Assembly: GCF_013868155.1 (NCBI RefSeq)
Contig: NZ_JACEOG010000001.1
Span: 2,494,193-2,558,192, forward strand
Source: Aeromicrobium phoceense
GTDB lineage: Bacteria; Actinomycetota; Actinomycetes; Propionibacteriales; Nocardioidaceae
Reading direction: 5' to 3'
DNA: 64,000 nucleotides
A program made the position numbers and the translations under genes. This document shows, one piece after another, positions 33,302 to 46,311 of the stretch (position 1 is its first letter; each line of letters opens with the position of its first letter). The notes below the pieces were generated by a model, which made no database searches, was not told where the DNA came from, and worked only from the letters and a program-made list of their open reading frames with translations.

Positions 33302-35740
33302 GTGCTCTCGGCCGTTGAGCTGCACCGGCGGGGCCGAGCCTCGATGGACGCCGGTCGGTACCGCACGGCACGGCGGCAGCTGTTGACGGCACTGGAGCGC
33401 AACGCCGATCCCGAGCGCGAGGTGCGGATCCTGGTCAACCTCTCGCACGTCGAGTCCACGCTCGGCGATGCGGAGGAGGCCCTGCGACGGTGCGACGAGG
33501 CCGCGAGGCTGGCGCGAGCGCCGGCGGTGCGTGCGCTCGTGCACAGCCAGCGAGCGGGTCTGCACCTGAACGCGGGCGACGCCGACCGGGCGTCGGCCCT
33601 GTACGACCTCGCCGTTCCCGCGCTGACGGGCACGGCCCGGGCGAACGCCCTGATGAACCGCGGCGTGCTGCACCTGCAGCAGTGGCGCCTCGAGCGGGCG
33701 CGCCACGACTTCGACGAGGCGGCCGCGCTCTTCGATGCGGCCGGCGACGAGACCGGGTGGGCCCAGGCGCGCCACAACGACGGCTACGCGGCGCTGCAGA
33801 GCGGCGACCTCGTCGGGGCCCTCGCGGCGATGGACGCGGCGCGCGTGCACCTGGCCGACCTCTCCCCCGTCGCCGCCGCCGTGTGTGACCAGGACACCGC
33901 CGAGGCGCTGCTGGCGGCCGGCGAGACCCACGAGGCGGTCGACCTCATCCTCGCGGCCGCCCGCGTCTTCGCCCAGGCACGGTTGCGCCAGCACCAGGGC
34001 GAGTGCGAGGCCACCGCCGCGCGGGTCCTGCTGTTCACCGATCCGCGCCGGTCGCGCCGGCTGGCGCGGCAGGCGGCGCGGCGCCTGCGCGGCACGGGCA
34101 GCGAGTGGTGGGCGCTGCGCGCCGACACGGTCGCGCTGGCGGCCGAGACCTCGATCGCGCCGCCGACCGTGGCATGGCTCGATCGCGCAGAGGAGACCTC
34201 CGGTGCCCTGCGGCAGCACGGCCTCGACCACTTCGCCCAGCTGCTCGACCTGCTCGCAGCCCGCTTCGCGGCCGTCCTGGGTGATCCCGAGCGGGCGACC
34301 CTGCTGCTGAAGCGCGGCCGCACCACCGAGCGCGACGGCCTCACCGAGCGACTGCTCGAGCGGTCGGCGATGGCCGCCCGCTCGCTGGTGCGCGGTCGAC
34401 GACGCGAAGGACTCGCCCACCTGCGCCGCGGACTCGACCTCCTGCACGACTGGCAGTCGTCGTTCGGCAGCCTCGACCTCGCCGTCGGCGTGGCCGGCAG
34501 CGGTCGCGCCCTGGCGCTCACCGGCATCCGCGAGGCCCTCGCCTCGGGCGACCCGTCGCTGGTCCTGGAGTGGTCCGAGCGCGCGCGAGAGCTGACCAGT
34601 CGCGTCGTGCCCGTGCGGCCGCCCGTGGATGCCGACGCCGCCGACGACCTCACCCAGATCCGCCAGCTCACCGTGGAGGAGCCGGACGAGGGGTCGCCCG
34701 AGGCCCGGGAGCTCGCGCGCCTGCGCGACCGGGTGCGGCACCGCGCCTGGCTCGAGCGCGGGTCCGGCGAGGTCGGCGACGTGGTCGAGCCCGCCGAGCT
34801 GACCGACTCCCTCGGCGACCGCGACGCGCTCGTGAGCTACCTGTGGGACCGGCGCCGGGTGCACGCCCTGGTGATCACCGACGGCGAGCCGGTCCTGCTG
34901 GACCTCGGCCCCCACGGTCCCCTCGTCGAGCGGCTCGGTGGGTTGCAGGCCGACCTCGACATGGCCGCCGCCACCCTGATGCCGGCGATGCAGCGAGCGG
35001 TGCGTGGATCGCGTGACCGGCGGCTGGTGGAGCTCTCACGACTCCTGGTCGATCCTGTGCTTCCCCACCTGGGTGACCGACGCGTGGTGATCACGCCGGC
35101 GGGGCTGCTGTCGGGCCTGCCGTGGTCGATGCTGCCGGGCTTCACCGGGCGCCCGGTCACCGTGCCGGTCACGGCCACGCGGTGGCTGGCCACACGCGAC
35201 CTCCGCGCACCACGCAGCGCGGGCTTCGTCGCCGGACCCGGCGTCGCACGTGCCGTGGAGGAGGGCAAGCAGTCGGCGGCCCACTGGACGGGCTCCAGCG
35301 CGCTCACCGATGCGAGCGCCACCGTGGCGGCCACGCTCGACCTCGCCGACGGTGTGGACCTGCTGCACGTCTCGGCCCACGGCCGCCACGCAGCCGAGAA
35401 CCCGTTGTTCTCCGGCGTGCTGCTCGAGGACGGACCGCTGTTCGGCTACGACCTCGACCGGATCGCCACGGTGCCGCAGATCGTCATCCTGTCCGCGTGC
35501 GAGGTCGGCCGCTCCACACAGCGCTGGGCCGAGGAGTCGCTGGGCATGGTCACCGCGTGGCTGCACGCCGGCGCGCGCTGCGTGATCGCCTCCCCTGCCG
35601 CGGTGGCGGACGACGAGGCCTGCGAGGTCCTGCAGGACGTGCACCAGCTCATGGCCGCGGGCACTCCCCCGGCCGTCGCGCTCGCCGAAGCGACCGGCGA
35701 CCGCCCCACCTCGTTCGTCTGCTTCGGCGCCGGCTGGTGA
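33302..35740 (+). CDS. TPR-like repeat CHAT-domain (caspase-fold) protease
   Basis: An 812-residue protein. The N-terminal two-thirds is an alpha-helical tetratricopeptide-like solenoid (GRASMDAGRYRTARRQLLTA near residue 12, ALMNRGVLHLQQWRLERARH, many Ala/Leu/Arg helices to about residue 540). The C-terminal part is a CHAT peptidase of the caspase/separase clan with catalytic His693 in HVSAHGRHA and Cys733 in ILSACEVGRS. CHAT proteases act as conditional proteases in bacterial immunity and stress (TPR-CHAT in type III-E CRISPR is the known example); no CRISPR is present here. No export signal. GTG 33302 lies six bases after the subtilase stop, hence the same operon. Confidence 0.9.
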   Translation: MLSAVELHRRGRASMDAGRYRTARRQLLTALERNADPEREVRILVNLSHVESTLGDAEEALRRCDEAARLARAPAVRALVHSQRAGLHLNAGDADRASALYDLAVPALTGTARANALMNRGVLHLQQWRLERARHDFDEAAALFDAAGDETGWAQARHNDGYAALQSGDLVGALAAMDAARVHLADLSPVAAAVCDQDTAEALLAAGETHEAVDLILAAARVFAQARLRQHQGECEATAARVLLFTDPRRSRRLARQAARRLRGTGSEWWALRADTVALAAETSIAPPTVAWLDRAEETSGALRQHGLDHFAQLLDLLAARFAAVLGDPERATLLLKRGRTTERDGLTERLLERSAMAARSLVRGRRREGLAHLRRGLDLLHDWQSSFGSLDLAVGVAGSGRALALTGIREALASGDPSLVLEWSERARELTSRVVPVRPPVDADAADDLTQIRQLTVEEPDEGSPEARELARLRDRVRHRAWLERGSGEVGDVVEPAELTDSLGDRDALVSYLWDRRRVHALVITDGEPVLLDLGPHGPLVERLGGLQADLDMAAATLMPAMQRAVRGSRDRRLVELSRLLVDPVLPHLGDRRVVITPAGLLSGLPWSMLPGFTGRPVTVPVTATRWLATRDLRAPRSAGFVAGPGVARAVEEGKQSAAHWTGSSALTDASATVAATLDLADGVDLLHVSAHGRHAAENPLFSGVLLEDGPLFGYDLDRIATVPQIVILSACEVGRSTQRWAEESLGMVTAWLHAGARCVIASPAAVADDEACEVLQDVHQLMAAGTPPAVALAEATGDRPTSFVCFGAGW

Positions 35741-35814
35741 GCTGACGGAGCGCTGGCAGTGACGTTCGCGGGGGCGACACGCCGTGTGAGACCCCCGAAA
35801 GGTCACTCCCAGGG

Positions 35815-36632
35815 CTACAGCAGGGACAGCGCGTCGTTGGTCGCGGCGGCGGCTGCGCGCAGGGCGTTGACGTCGGGGCCCTTCGCCAGGACGTCGCGCG
35901 AGGTGGACGGGACGATCTGGTCGGTGACGGTCTCGAAGAGGCGGCGCAGGTCGTCGATCGTTCCGCCCTGGGCGCCGAAGCCCGGCACGAGGATCGGGCC
36001 GTTGAAGCCGAGGCGCTGCGTGTCGAGGTGGGCCACGGTGGCACCGATGACGGCACCGAAGGAGCCCATCGGGGAGGCACCCTCGTTGGCCTGCCCGAGC
36101 TCGACGAGGATCTCGTCGCCCACCGACATGCCTGACGACGTCGTGGCGGCCTGGAAGCGGATCGCCTCGGGGTTCGAGGTGAACGCCAGCACGAACACGC
36201 CCGCGTCGTTCTTCTCCGCCGCCGCGAAGAACGGCGTCAGCGAGCCGAAGCCCAGGTAGGGACTCACGGTGATCGCGTCGGCCGCCATCGGGGCGTCGTC
36301 GTCCAGGTAGGCGTCGGCGTACGCCGTCGCGGTGGAGCCGATGTCGCCGCGCTTGACGTCGAGGATCGTCAGCGAGCCGGTGTGCCGCAGGTCCTGCAGC
36401 GTGCGCTCCAGGATCGCCACCCCGGCCGCACCGAAGCGCTCGAAGAACGCGGACTGCGGCTTCACGAACGCGACCTTGCCCGCGAACGCCTCCACGCACG
36501 TGGCGGCGAACCGGTCGAGTCCCTCGACCGAGTCCTCGAGGCCCCACTGCTCGAGGAGCTGGGCGTGCGGGTCGATGCCGACGCACAGCGGACCGTACGC
36601 CTGCATCGCCACGTGGGCGCGGCTCCCGAAGC

Positions 36633-36636
<4 letters not shown>
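35815..36636 (-). CDS. pyrF: Orotidine-5'-phosphate decarboxylase
   Basis: Last step of UMP synthesis. The 273-residue protein is the long (type 2) decarboxylase found in actinobacteria: [16 protein letters not shown] near residue 18, the catalytic [20 protein letters not shown] (Asp-Lys-Asp charge relay), and [14 protein letters not shown] in the phosphate-binding region. The ATG at 36636 overlaps the carB stop in ATGA. It closes the pyrR-B-C-carA-carB-pyrF operon and is convergent with the CHAT gene; the 74 bases between show nothing clear. Confidence 0.95.
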
Positions 36637-39930
<3,294 letters not shown>

Positions 39931-39947
<17 letters not shown>

Positions 39948-41055
39948 GGGCTGCCTCCATGAGGTCGGTGAAGCGGTCGAAGAGGTACCCGGCGTCGTGC
40001 GGACCCGCAGCGGCCTCGGGGTGGTACTGGACGCTGAACCCGGGGCGGTCCAGCAGCGCGATGCCCTCGACGACGTCGTCGTTCAGGCACACGTGGGTGA
40101 CCCGCGCGGGGCCGTAGGGCGTCTCGAAGTCGGCATCGAGCGGCGCGTCCACGGCGAACCCGTGGTTGTGCGCCGTGATCTCGACCTTGCCCGTGGTGCG
40201 GTCCTGGACCGGCTGGTTCACGCCGCGGTGGCCGTACTTGAGCTTGTAGGTGCCCCGGCCGAGCGCGCGGCCGAAGATCTGGTTGCCCAGGCAGATGCCG
40301 AAGTACGGGGTTCCGCGCTCCAGCACGCCCTGCACGAGCTCGACCTGGTGGTCGGCCGTGGCGGGGTCGCCGGGGCCGTTCGACATGAAGACGCCGTCGG
40401 GGTTGAGCTCGAGCACCTCGTCGAGCGTGGAGGTGGCGGGCAGCACGTGCACCTCGATGCCGCGCTGGGCCATCAGCTTCGGGGTCATCCCCTTGATGCC
40501 GAGGTCGAGCGCGACGACGGTGTACTTCCTGTCGCCCTCGGCCGGCACGACGTGCGCCTCGTCGACGGTGACGTCGGCCAGGTAGTTCGAGCCGGTCATG
40601 CTCGGCGCGGCCGTGACCTGCTCCAGCAGGGCCTCGGGGTCGAGGACCTCGGTGCTGATGCCGGCGCGCATGGAGCCGCGCTCGCGCAGGTGGCGGGTGA
40701 GGGCGCGGGTGTCGATGCCGCTGATGCCCACGACGCCCTGCTCGGCGAGCAGGTCGTCGAGCGAGCGGTCGGAGCGCCAGTTGGAGCGCTGGCGGGCGGG
40801 GTCGCGCACGACGTAGCCGTCGACCCACACGCGTCCGGACTCGAAGTCCTCGGCGTTGGCGCCGGTGTTGCCGATGTGCGGGGCCGTCATGACGACGATC
40901 TGGCCGCGGTAGGACGGGTCGGTGAGCGTCTCCTGGTAGCCGGTCATGCCGGTGTTGAAGACGATCTCGGCGACCGTGGTGCCGATGGCGCCGTAGGAGC
41001 GGCCGCGGAAGGTGCGTCCGTCCTCGAGCACGAGGATGGCGGGGGTGAACGTCAC
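39931..41055 (-). CDS. carA: Carbamoyl-phosphate synthase small chain
   Basis: Glutaminase subunit that hands ammonia to CarB. The 374-residue protein has the CPSase small domain ([15 protein letters not shown], near residue 8, and [20 protein letters not shown]) and a class I glutamine amidotransferase domain with nucleophile Cys in [16 protein letters not shown], plus the His in [13 protein letters not shown] near the end. It overlaps pyrC by four bases (ATGA) and carB by 17. Confidence 0.97.
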
Positions 41056-42329
41056 TGCAGCTTTCCTTCCAGGACGGTGGGCTTGCCGGCGAGGAACGTC
41101 GCTACCACGCGGCCCGGGAGTTCCCTTCCGGCGTACGGCGTGTTGCGCGAGAGGCTCGCGGTGTCGGCGGGTTCGATCGTACGGGTGACCGACGGGGCGT
41201 AGAGCACGACGTGGGCCGGCTCACCGACCGCCAGCGGGCGGCCGTGACCGGTGGCGCGGCCGATGCGCGCCGGGTTCGCGCTCATGACCTCGGCGACGCG
41301 GCTCCAGGACAGCGATCCGGTGTCAACCATCGTCTGCTGGACGATCGACAGGGCGGTCTCGAGGCCGATCATCCCGAAGGCGGCGGCACCCCACTCGCAC
41401 TCCTTGTCCTCCATGGGGTGCGGGGCGTGGTCGGTGGCGACGATGTCGATCGTGCCGTCGGCCAGGCCCTCGCGGACGGCGAGGACGTCGTCCTTGCTGC
41501 GCAGCGGCGGGTTGACCTTGAAGATCGGGTCGTAGCTGCGGACCAGCTCGTCGTCGAGCAGCAGGTGGTGCGGCGTGACCTCAGCGGTGACGTCGATGCC
41601 GCGGCTCTTGGCCCAGCGCACGATCTCGACCGAGCCGCGGGTGGACAGGTGGCACACGTGCAGGCGGCTGCCGACGTGCTCGGCCAGCAAGACGTCGCGG
41701 GCGATGATCGCCTCCTCGGCGACCGCGGGCCAGCCGGTGAGGCCGAGCTCGCCGGACAGCGGGCCCTCGTTCATCTGGGCGCCCTCGGTGAGGCGGGGCT
41801 CCTGGGCGTGCTGGGCGATGACGCCGTCGAACGCCTTGACGTACTCCAGCGCGCGGCGCATCAGGACGGCGTCGCTGACGCACTTGCCGTCGTCGCTGAA
41901 GACGCGGACCTGGGCGGCCGAGTCGGCCATCGCGCCGAGCTCGGAGAGCCGCTCCCCCGCCAGGCCGACGGTGACGGCGCCGATGGGCTGGACGTCGGCG
42001 TAGCCGTGCTCGCGCCCGAGGCGCCAGACCTGCTCGACGACGCCGGCGGTGTCGGCGACGGGCTCGGTGTTGGCCATCGCGAAGACGCAGGTGAACCCGC
42101 CGCGCGCGGCGGCCTGCGTGCCGGTGAGGACGGTCTCGGCGTCCTCGCGGCCGGGCTCGCGCAGGTGGGTGTGGAGGTCGACCAGACCGGGCAGCGCGAT
42201 GAGTCCGGTGGCGTCCACCGTCTCGTCACCGCTGAGGTCGGCGCCGATGGCCGTGATGACCCCGTCCTCGATGAGGATGTCGGTCGCCTCGTCGCCCAGG
42301 ATCCGGGCGCCCTTGATGACGGTGCTCAT
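41052..42329 (-). CDS. pyrC: Dihydroorotase
   Basis: Cyclises carbamoyl-aspartate. The 425-residue protein is a class I amidohydrolase with zinc ligands in [20 protein letters not shown] and the metal-bridging region around [12 protein letters not shown], and [11 protein letters not shown] with the catalytic Asp. Length and motifs match actinobacterial PyrC. Upstream, between it and pyrB, is a 154-base gap filled by 30-bp repeats, which sets its start apart from the otherwise coupled operon. Confidence 0.96.
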   Translation of the reverse strand: MSTVIKGARILGDEATDILIEDGVITAIGADLSGDETVDATGLIALPGLVDLHTHLREPGREDAETVLTGTQAAARGGFTCVFAMANTEPVADTAGVVEQVWRLGREHGYADVQPIGAVTVGLAGERLSELGAMADSAAQVRVFSDDGKCVSDAVLMRRALEYVKAFDGVIAQHAQEPRLTEGAQMNEGPLSGELGLTGWPAVAEEAIIARDVLLAEHVGSRLHVCHLSTRGSVEIVRWAKSRGIDVTAEVTPHHLLLDDELVRSYDPIFKVNPPLRSKDDVLAVREGLADGTIDIVATDHAPHPMEDKECEWGAAAFGMIGLETALSIVQQTMVDTGSLSWSRVAEVMSANPARIGRATGHGRPLAVGEPAHVVLYAPSVTRTIEPADTASLSRNTPYAGRELPGRVVATFLAGKPTVLEGKLQ

Positions 42330-42341
42330 GCGTTCTCCATT

Positions 42342-42480
42342 CCGGTGATCGAGTAGCTGCGGAGCGCCGCCCCGGTGATCGAGTAGTTACGGAGCGCCGC
42401 CCCGGTGATCGAGTAGTTACGGAGCGCCGCCCCGGTGATCGAGTAGCTGGCGAGCGAAGCGAGACGCGTATCGAGATCAC
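42342..42480. repeat. Tandem 30-bp repeats with a palindromic terminal copy in the pyrB-pyrC gap
   Basis: Units starting CCGGTGATCGAGTAG begin at 42342, 42372, 42402 and 42432 (period exactly 30). The second and third share GTTACGGAGCGCCGCC as their second half, and the first differs by two bases. The fourth copy diverges into CTGGCGAGCGAAGCGAGACG and ends TATCGAGATCAC, making an imperfect palindrome whose ends pair (GTGATC...GATCAC). The AGCGAAGCGAG core resembles REP-like palindromes of Nocardioides-type genomes. It lies entirely between the pyrB stop and the pyrC start. Confidence 0.85.
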
Positions 42481-42483
42481 ACG

Positions 42484-43416
42484 TCATGCGCTCTCCCCCT
42501 CCGTAGCCCCACCCAGCAGCAGGTAGAGCACCGCCATCCGCACGGCAACGCCGTTCGTGACCTGCTCGACGATCACCGAGCGGTCGCTGTCGGCCACGTC
42601 GGCGTTGATCTCCATGCCCCGATTCATGGGTCCGGGGTGCAGGACGAGCGCGTGGTCGGGCAGCCGGTTCATGCGGGCGACGTCGAGCCCGTAGCGGCGG
42701 CTGTACTCGCGGGCGCTGGGGAAGAACGAGGCGTTCATCCGCTCGCGCTGGACGCGCAGCATCATCACGGCGTCGGCCTTCTCGAGGCTGGCGTCGAGGT
42801 CGTAGGAGGTCTCGACCGGCCAGGTCTCGACGCCCACCGGCAGCAGCGTGGGCGGGGCGACGAGCGTGACGTTCGCGCCCAGCGTGTCGAGCAGCAGCGC
42901 GTTCGAGCGTGCGACGCGGCTGTGCAGCACGTCGCCGACGATCGTGACGTTCTTGCCGGCCAGGTCACCCAGGCGCGAGCGCATCGTGAACGCGTCGAGC
43001 AGGGCCTGCGTGGGGTGCTCGTGGGTGCCGTCGCCGGCGTTGACCACGGCGCCCTTGGTCCACTCGGAGGTGGCGAGGCGGTGCGGTGCGCCCGAGGCGT
43101 GGTGGCGGATGACGACCGCGTCGGCACCCATCGCCTGCAGCGTGAGCGCGGTGTCCTTGAGGCTCTCGCCCTTGCTGACGCTGGAGCCCTTGGCGCTGAA
43201 GTTGATGACGTCGGCCGAGAGGCGCTTCGCGGCGGCCTCGAAGCTGATCCGGGTCCTCGTGGAGTCCTCGAAGAACAGGTTGACGATCGTGCGGCCGCGC
43301 AGGGTGGGGAGCTTCTTGATGGGTCGCTGGGCGACGCTCAGCAGCTGCTCGGCGGTGTCGAGGATCAGGGTGGCCTCGTCACGGCTCAGGTCGCCGGCGC
43401 TCAGGAGGTGCTTCAT
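42484..43416 (-). CDS. pyrB: Aspartate carbamoyltransferase catalytic chain
   Basis: Joins carbamoyl phosphate and aspartate. The 310-residue protein has the carbamoyl-phosphate motif [13 protein letters not shown] (near residue 50), the HxxQ-type [14 protein letters not shown] and the aspartate-loop region [11 protein letters not shown]. No pyrI regulatory chain is nearby, as usual in actinobacteria. The ATG overlaps the pyrR stop (ATGA). Confidence 0.96.
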   Translation of the reverse strand: MKHLLSAGDLSRDEATLILDTAEQLLSVAQRPIKKLPTLRGRTIVNLFFEDSTRTRISFEAAAKRLSADVINFSAKGSSVSKGESLKDTALTLQAMGADAVVIRHHASGAPHRLATSEWTKGAVVNAGDGTHEHPTQALLDAFTMRSRLGDLAGKNVTIVGDVLHSRVARSNALLLDTLGANVTLVAPPTLLPVGVETWPVETSYDLDASLEKADAVMMLRVQRERMNASFFPSAREYSRRYGLDVARMNRLPDHALVLHPGPMNRGMEINADVADSDRSVIVEQVTNGVAVRMAVLYLLLGGATEGESA

Positions 43417-43946
43417 GCGTCGCTCCCCTCGATCGACACGGAGTCGGCGGCGCCATCGGTCTCGGTGAGCCGGACGCGGACCTTCTCGGTCTTCGAGGTG
43501 GGCAAGTTCTTGCCAACGAAGTCGGCCCGGATCGGCAGCTCGCGGTGGCCGCGGTCGACGAGGACGGCGAGCTGCACGGCCTTGGGGCGACCGAGGTCAC
43601 TCAGCGCGTCGAGCGCGGCGCGGATCGTGCGGCCGCTCATGAGGACGTCGTCGACCAGGACGACGACGCGGCCGTCGATGTCCTCGGGGACGTTGGTGGC
43701 CTCGAGCGCGCGCGGAGCCTTCAGGCGCAGGTCGTCGCGGTACATCGTGACGTCGAGCGCGCCCGGCTTGATGGTGGTCCCCTCGACCTCGGCCATCTTC
43801 GCGGCGATCCGCTCGGCGAGCTCGACCCCGCGGGTGGGAATCCCCAGGATCACCACGCCTTCGGCGTCGCGATTTCGCTCGAGGATCTCGTGGGTGATGC
43901 GTGTCAGCGCACGCGAGATGTCGGTGGCATCCATGACGGTGCTCAA
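43413..43946 (-). CDS. pyrR: PyrR bifunctional regulator/uracil phosphoribosyltransferase, TTG start
   Basis: UMP-sensing RNA-binding regulator of the pyr operon. The 177-residue protein has the PRPP-binding motif [20 protein letters not shown] (near residue 100) and [20 protein letters not shown] chose TTG 43946 because a strong GGAGG ends six bases before it; the ATG at 43934 is four codons inside and has no site of its own. It heads the operon, and the putative PyrR-binding hairpin lies about 16 bases upstream, so autoregulation is likely. Confidence 0.92.
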   Translation of the reverse strand: MSTVMDATDISRALTRITHEILERNRDAEGVVILGIPTRGVELAERIAAKMAEVEGTTIKPGALDVTMYRDDLRLKAPRALEATNVPEDIDGRVVVLVDDVLMSGRTIRAALDALSDLGRPKAVQLAVLVDRGHRELPIRADFVGKNLPTSKTEKVRVRLTETDGAADSVSIEGSDA

Positions 43947-43961
43947 GCCCGACCTCCTTCT

Positions 43962-43977
43962 CCGCCTCACAGGACGG
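43962..43977 (-). promoter_or_regulatory. Putative PyrR-binding hairpin upstream of pyrR
   Basis: The minus strand folds to a 5-bp stem CCGTC/GGCGG (one G-U) with the six-base loop CTGTGA. This matches the CNGNGA hexaloop I recall for PyrR-bound RNA in Bacillus. The stem ends about 9 bases before the GGAGG of pyrR, and flanking ACC/GGU bases could extend it into the Shine-Dalgarno. No terminator is visible, so repression would be of translation, as reported for mycobacteria. Confidence 0.6.
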
Positions 43978-44347
43978 TGGTTAAAGGATGGTTCTGCGTC
44001 AGGTTATCAGTGGGGTTCGCTCAGGCTTCGCTCGACCGCTGAATGCCCGCCGGTCCGGCCGGAAGTTTCGACGTTGCGGTCGCGGGAGCGACAGCTTGGT
44101 ACCAAGTTGCCCGCCCTAGCGCGGTCGTCGCGACGCTGCTGCATTCCGCCATTAGGACACAGTGGCGCAAACTGACGGGCCGTCCGGGTCGCAGGCCCTG
44201 CGCCGCTGATCTCGAAAACAGTGTGAGGTGCAATCGCTACCGAATAGAACGGGTCGAGCCAACATCGTTCAAGCCAGCGTAGACAGCAGGCCATCAGCTA
44301 AGCGGGAAAGGACAGGCGAAGACCGATGCAGATCGGTCGGCCTGGAT
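43978..44347. other. Non-coding boundary region between pyrR and the accessory island
   Basis: About 370 bases with no convincing gene on either strand. The pyr promoter is expected near its left end. GC content and codon-like periodicity fall off to the right. Short open frames here show no family similarity. It contains a 6-base inverted pair around AGCTTGGTACCAAGTT (44093-44108), and could be the junction of an inserted island; no tRNA or clear att repeat was found. Confidence 0.5.
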
Positions 44348-46165
44348 CTAGAGCGGCGCGCGCTTATGCGCTTCGACAATACCCTTTAGCCACATACGTA
44401 GTGGTTTGACGGCACGAGGCTGTCCAGTTTCGGTACTGAGATACTGCCGCAGCAAGGCCGAAGGCAGGTGAGGCTTCGCTTTTCCTGTCTTCTTGCGGTC
44501 GGAATTCCAACCCTTGGCGCCAAGCCACGACGCCATCGCCTCTCGGCCATCGATGCCTGTCGCGAAGTCGGTCGCCGTCGCCTCACTTACCTCACCCGTC
44601 CCGTTTGGTCCGAGCATCTCAGCCAATTGCGCCTGGCCGACCGTGTCGAAGAGTAAACCCTCGAGATCCGAACTCAGTACGAAACTGTCCCACTCGCTCA
44701 GCTTGTCGTTGAGTTCAGCTTGGTGCTCGAGCGCCGTCGTTAGTGTTGTCACCGATCGATCCGCCGACTCCCGCAAGTCGGAGAGCACACTAGTTGGCGG
44801 CTTCGGATCTTTCGCCTTCAGTATCTCGATGAGTGCCCGCTTGCCTTCGCCGTTCTTATGCAATCCGTCCTTGTCGGTGAGGACATACGCGCGGACTCCG
44901 AAGAGTTGAGCGAGCCGGAGAAGATGCGAGATCGTAGTGATCCCGGATGCCTCAATCACCGCAATACCCAGTGCATAATGGCCGCCCGCGCCTCCGGTAA
45001 TCCTCTCTAAGAGATAATCGATGAGGAGTTTGTCGCCATGACCTTCGACCAAGATCACCGAACTGGCGAACACTAACTCGCTGTTAGTCGCATCGCAGTA
45101 ACGTGTCAGCCGACCCTCTTCGTCGACTGCTAGGTCCGGCTTGCGCGCGGTGTACGTCATGCCTTCGGGACTCAGCGGAAGCCGAGCGATACGAGTGACG
45201 GAGAACGAGTCGACGAGCACCGGGCTGTGCGTCGTCACCAGCACTTGCGACTCTTGCGCAATCTCCTTCAGAATCTTGGCCATAGCCCTCTGCGTCTGTG
45301 GGTGGAGGAACGCCTCAGGCTCTTCGATGGCAAACACGACGTTTGCGCCCGACTGCCTGTTTTTCGCAGAGACGTATCTCAGAATGCCGAGTACTAAGGC
45401 GGACTGAAACCCGGTGCCTCGTTCAGCGATCGAAACCACAACGTCGTCATGGCTCGTGATTACTGCCTCCCGGAGCATTCCTCGCAGCGCATGCTGAGGT
45501 GCGGGGAGTTCGACTCCAAGAACTGGCTCCTGGAAGGGCAACTCAGTAGCAACCGAACTGACGGACTCACTCAGGACCTTGCGCACAAGGTCTTCGACGG
45601 GCTTGATGGCTTCTGCGAAATCCTTCTGGAGTTGCGTGGAACGGGAGCTTCCGGAGCGGACGAGTACACCTTCAAGCGTCTCGTATAGGCGCGCGAGCGA
45701 CCTATCGCCGTCGTCGGCATCCGCCCCGCTTACCCTAACCGACGGAATCTTCACGAAGCTGAAGGACTGGAGCACTCGTTCGTAGACCTCGCGCGAGCGT
45801 GCGGCGTCTCCTCGTCCGCGGTAACTGATTTGGCCCTTTCGCGTACAAGCGATCTCGACGGCCAATGAACCGTCGCGGGCTGTGACGTCTTCGAACTCCG
45901 CTGCCTCCTTATCGTCGAGGCCACCAAAGATCACCTTGATGCTCGACATCATCCTTGGGCCGCCGGAGACGTAATAGTCATGCAGCGGTTTCACCCGCTG
46001 GAGGTCGTCGGATGAGGGGTCGGAGAAGAAGGTCTCGAGCACGGTGACGAGGGAGGACTTACCAGCGTTGTTGGGGCCGGCGATGAGTTGCAGATCCCGG
46101 TCCATGTCGACCCGTAGCCGCCTGAAGCCCAAAAGACGCTCCACGTCGACGCGTTGCACATACAT
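44348..46165 (-). CDS. OLD-family ATPase/TOPRIM endonuclease
   Basis: A 605-residue OLD-type nuclease. ABC-type ATPase: Walker A GPNNAGKSS (residues 30-38), a signature-like region SIAERGTGFQSALVLG, Walker B VVFAIEEPEAFLHP and the switch His in VLVTTHSPVLVD. The TOPRIM domain follows from about residue 370: VILVEGHGDKLLIDYLLE with the metal-binding Glu, and YVLTDKDG with the DxD-like pair. OLD nucleases serve in phage defence (P2 Old; GajA of Gabija). Neighbours on the same strand are a PD-(D/E)xK-like protein and a HIRAN protein; no UvrD helicase (GajB) or reverse transcriptase is adjacent. Base composition is lower in GC than the core. ATG 46165 (MYVQRVDVERLLGF) is the family start. Confidence 0.88.
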   Translation of the reverse strand: MYVQRVDVERLLGFRRLRVDMDRDLQLIAGPNNAGKSSLVTVLETFFSDPSSDDLQRVKPLHDYYVSGGPRMMSSIKVIFGGLDDKEAAEFEDVTARDGSLAVEIACTRKGQISYRGRGDAARSREVYERVLQSFSFVKIPSVRVSGADADDGDRSLARLYETLEGVLVRSGSSRSTQLQKDFAEAIKPVEDLVRKVLSESVSSVATELPFQEPVLGVELPAPQHALRGMLREAVITSHDDVVVSIAERGTGFQSALVLGILRYVSAKNRQSGANVVFAIEEPEAFLHPQTQRAMAKILKEIAQESQVLVTTHSPVLVDSFSVTRIARLPLSPEGMTYTARKPDLAVDEEGRLTRYCDATNSELVFASSVILVEGHGDKLLIDYLLERITGGAGGHYALGIAVIEASGITTISHLLRLAQLFGVRAYVLTDKDGLHKNGEGKRALIEILKAKDPKPPTSVLSDLRESADRSVTTLTTALEHQAELNDKLSEWDSFVLSSDLEGLLFDTVGQAQLAEMLGPNGTGEVSEATATDFATGIDGREAMASWLGAKGWNSDRKKTGKAKPHLPSALLRQYLSTETGQPRAVKPLRMWLKGIVEAHKRAPL

Positions 46166-46311
46166 GGCGACAATCTATGGTCACGAGCGCACGAATCAGG
46201 GCAGTTCACCAAGACCGAGACCGCTGTCACGTCCTACGCACCTTAGTTCGCGACCGCCGGAGAGAGTCGCCCGGCCGCCAACCGCGAATGTGGACGGTGC
46301 CGAGCGATCAT

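Noticed and set aside
31466..34915. 1149-codon minus-strand frame over the subtilase and CHAT genes
   Set aside because: Shadow of the plus-strand genes, which have complete catalytic motifs.
42342..42480. Possible CRISPR array from 30-base periodic repeats
   Set aside because: No unique spacers; the units abut directly and degenerate into a palindrome.
44043..44294. Short frames on both strands between pyrR and the OLD gene
   Set aside because: No Shine-Dalgarno, no family similarity, and overlapping on both strands.
44348..46165. Gabija GajA
   Set aside because: No UvrD-like GajB neighbour and the partner genes differ, so only a general OLD-family call is made.
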